A stretch of DNA of 6,810 bases from NCBI GenBank assembly GCA_937928175.1, contig CALFVP010000016.1, positions 1-6,810 of the forward strand. Direction: 5' to 3'. A program made the position numbers and the translations under genes. Of the stretch, positions 6,229-6,810 are shown piece by piece. Under the pieces are notes generated by a model, which saw only the letters and a list, made by a program, of their open reading frames with translations, made no database searches and was not told the DNA's origin. This stretch comes from an uncultured bacterium (GTDB taxonomy: Bacteria; Spirochaetota; Brevinematia; DTOW01). Position 1 is the stretch's first letter; each line of letters begins with the position of its first letter.

Positions 6229-6387
6229 CTCACTACTATCATCCAATCCGTATTTTTTGCCACCAGGTTCACCACACTCACAGTCATCATCAAGTCCGTA
6301 CCAACCTTCACTGTAACATTTTTCAATACCTTCTTTGTACCATTTTGGTATTTCAGGATTTGTATTTAAAGAAATTTTGTCTTCCAT
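6226..6387 (-). CDS. Small acidic Cys-containing protein, 53 residues, unknown function
   Basis: I do not recognise this protein. The frame opens with ATG (6385-6387) and reads MEDKISLNTNPEIPKWYKEG, then continues to TAG at 6226-6228. It is acidic and rich in Trp, Tyr, Gly and Cys, which is unlike random translation of AT-rich DNA. Two short motifs are each duplicated: WYKEG (16-20) and CYSEG (24-28), and YGLDD (30-34) and YGLDD (46-50). Three cysteines (C24, C36, C38, the last two as CEC) could bind a metal, though three is fewer than a classic zinc site. An in-frame stop lies 18 bases upstream, so the start cannot extend. There is no Shine-Dalgarno; a promoter-like pair predicts +1 on the ATG. 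It is 76 bases upstream of the HerA-like gene on the same strand and could be expressed with or separately from it. Confidence 0.6.
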   Translation of the reverse strand: MEDKISLNTNPEIPKWYKEGIEKCYSEGWYGLDDDCECGEPGGKKYGLDDSSE

Positions 6388-6393
6388 GCTTTT

Positions 6394-6422
6394 AAGATAG
6401 TAATTTTATTTTTAATTTTCAA
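6394..6422 (-). promoter_or_regulatory. Candidate promoter of the 53-residue ORF, predicted leaderless
   Basis: On the minus strand TTGAAA (6417-6422, 5 of 6), a 17-base spacer and TATCTT (6394-6399, 4 of 6). The predicted +1 is 6387, the A of the ATG. The -10 match is modest. Confidence 0.4.
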
Positions 6423-6432
6423 GCTTAAAATT
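6414..6432. repeat. Near-palindrome around AAGCTT
   Basis: AATTTT-C-AAGCTT-AAAATT is a palindrome except for one extra C at 6420. It covers the -35 element of the small ORF promoter, so it could be an operator. It may equally reflect base composition. Confidence 0.3.
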
Positions 6433-6459
6433 GTTTTGTCAGTGTTTTATTTTTACTTA

Positions 6460-6483
6460 CAAATACTCCCCCAAGTATATTTG
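6460..6483. repeat. Bulged inverted repeat with a C5 loop upstream of the flavoprotein gene
   Basis: CAAATACT (6460-6467) faces AGTATATTTG (6474-6483) across CCCCCA. The right arm matches the reverse complement of the left except for a 2-base AT insertion. A run of five C is unusual in this AT-rich spacer. The right arm touches the -35 element of the downstream gene, a reasonable place for a regulator site. It does not match a Rex or PerR box that I know. Confidence 0.4.
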
Positions 6484-6510
6484 AAAGAAAGTTGTGTTTT
6501 GGTTTAGTAT
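6481..6510 (+). promoter_or_regulatory. Candidate promoter of the CoA-disulfide reductase-like gene
   Basis: TTGAAA (6481-6486), an 18-base spacer and TAGTAT (6505-6510, 4 of 6). The predicted start near 6517 would leave an 11-base leader containing GGAGG. Confidence 0.45.
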
Positions 6511-6518
6511 TAAGTTTT

Positions 6519-6523
6519 GGAGG
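6519..6523 (+). promoter_or_regulatory. Ribosome binding site of the CoA-disulfide reductase-like gene
   Basis: GGAGG lies 4 bases before the ATG at 6528 and supports that start. Confidence 0.8.
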
Positions 6524-6527
6524 TTTT

Positions 6528-6810
6528 ATGGCTAAGTATATTATAGTTGGTGGTGTTGCTGGTGGTATGAGTGCTGCTACAAGGTTAAGGAGGTTAACGG
6601 AGTACGATGAGATAATAGTTTTTGAAAAAGATGGTTACGTTTCGTATGCTAATTGTGGTTTACCTTACTATATTGGTGGGGTTATATCACAAAGGGATAA
6701 ACTTTTTGTTCAAACACCTGCTTCTCTCAAGAGTAGGTTTAATATTGATGTTAGAATAAATACGGAGGTTTTACGAATAGATCCAGAGAAAAAATTAGTT
6801 TTATCAAGAA
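6528..6810 (+). CDS. CoA-disulfide reductase/NADH oxidase family flavoprotein, N-terminal part
   Basis: The first 94 residues of a pyridine nucleotide-disulfide oxidoreductase; the gene runs off the right edge. The FAD-binding Rossmann start is clear: YIIVGGVAGGMSAATRLRR (4-22), with VFEKD (31-35) providing the acidic residue for the FAD ribose. The single redox-active cysteine is C43 in YVSYANCGLPYYIGG (37-51), the signature of CoA-disulfide reductases and related NADH oxidases or persulfide reductases. It is not the CxxxxC pair of glutathione-reductase types. LFVQTPASLKSRFNIDVRINTEV (59-81) matches the family. Reactions in the family include NAD(P)H-dependent reduction of CoA disulfide, of CoA persulfide or polysulfide, and of oxygen to water. 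The missing C-terminal half, including any fused rhodanese domain, would be needed to choose among them. Confidence 0.92.
   Translation, partial: MAKYIIVGGVAGGMSAATRLRRLTEYDEIIVFEKDGYVSYANCGLPYYIGGVISQRDKLFVQTPASLKSRFNIDVRINTEVLRIDPEKKLVLSR

Noticed and set aside
1..6810. tRNA, rRNA, CRISPR arrays, insertion sequences, phage or toxin-antitoxin genes
   Set aside because: Read through on both strands; no cloverleaf, spaced repeat array, transposase motif or other such gene was seen.

Overview
This window is AT-rich (roughly 30-33% G+C by eye) and bacterial. The evidence is a RodZ cell-shape protein, a signal-peptidase-I secreted GH13 amylase, textbook sigma-70 style promoters and strong Shine-Dalgarno sites. 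The gene mix (secreted alpha-amylase, CoA-disulfide-reductase/NADH-oxidase-type flavoprotein, HerA-like ATPase, Arg codons mostly AGA/AGG) fits an anaerobic, saccharolytic and perhaps thermophilic bacterium. A Thermotogota-like or deep spirochaete-like source is my best guess, but the window does not settle it. I see no rRNA, tRNA, CRISPR array, insertion sequence or phage gene, and no stretch over 300 bases lacks a gene.

Layout from left to right. (1) The C-terminal end of purH (+) runs into the window and ends 4 bases from the stop of a convergent gene. (2) A minus-strand pair, rodZ then queE, has the rodZ stop directly abutting the queE start. (3) A short divergent region holds face-to-face promoter elements for rodZ (-) and a secreted GH13 alpha-amylase (+). 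(4) After a 67-base convergent gap with no clear terminator comes a second minus-strand unit: a HerA/DUF87-like ATPase followed 2 bases later by 5-formyltetrahydrofolate cyclo-ligase. (5) Upstream of the ATPase, also on the minus strand, lies a 53-residue cysteine-containing ORF with duplicated short motifs; a weak hairpin plus T-tract follows it. (6) At the right edge the N-terminal 94 residues of a CoA-disulfide reductase/NADH oxidase family flavoprotein (+) run out of the window.

Most of these are unrelated housekeeping or metabolic functions: purine synthesis, queuosine precursor synthesis, cell shape, starch breakdown, folate salvage and thiol/NADH redox. I see no defence island or clear novel multi-gene system. 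The points most worth a second look are these. The HerA-like ATPase has a non-canonical P-loop and no NurA beside it. The small Cys-containing ORF is easily missed. Both of those genes lack a Shine-Dalgarno and have promoter elements that place the predicted start of transcription exactly on the A of the ATG, which suggests leaderless mRNAs. Other promoters in the window predict unusually short leaders.
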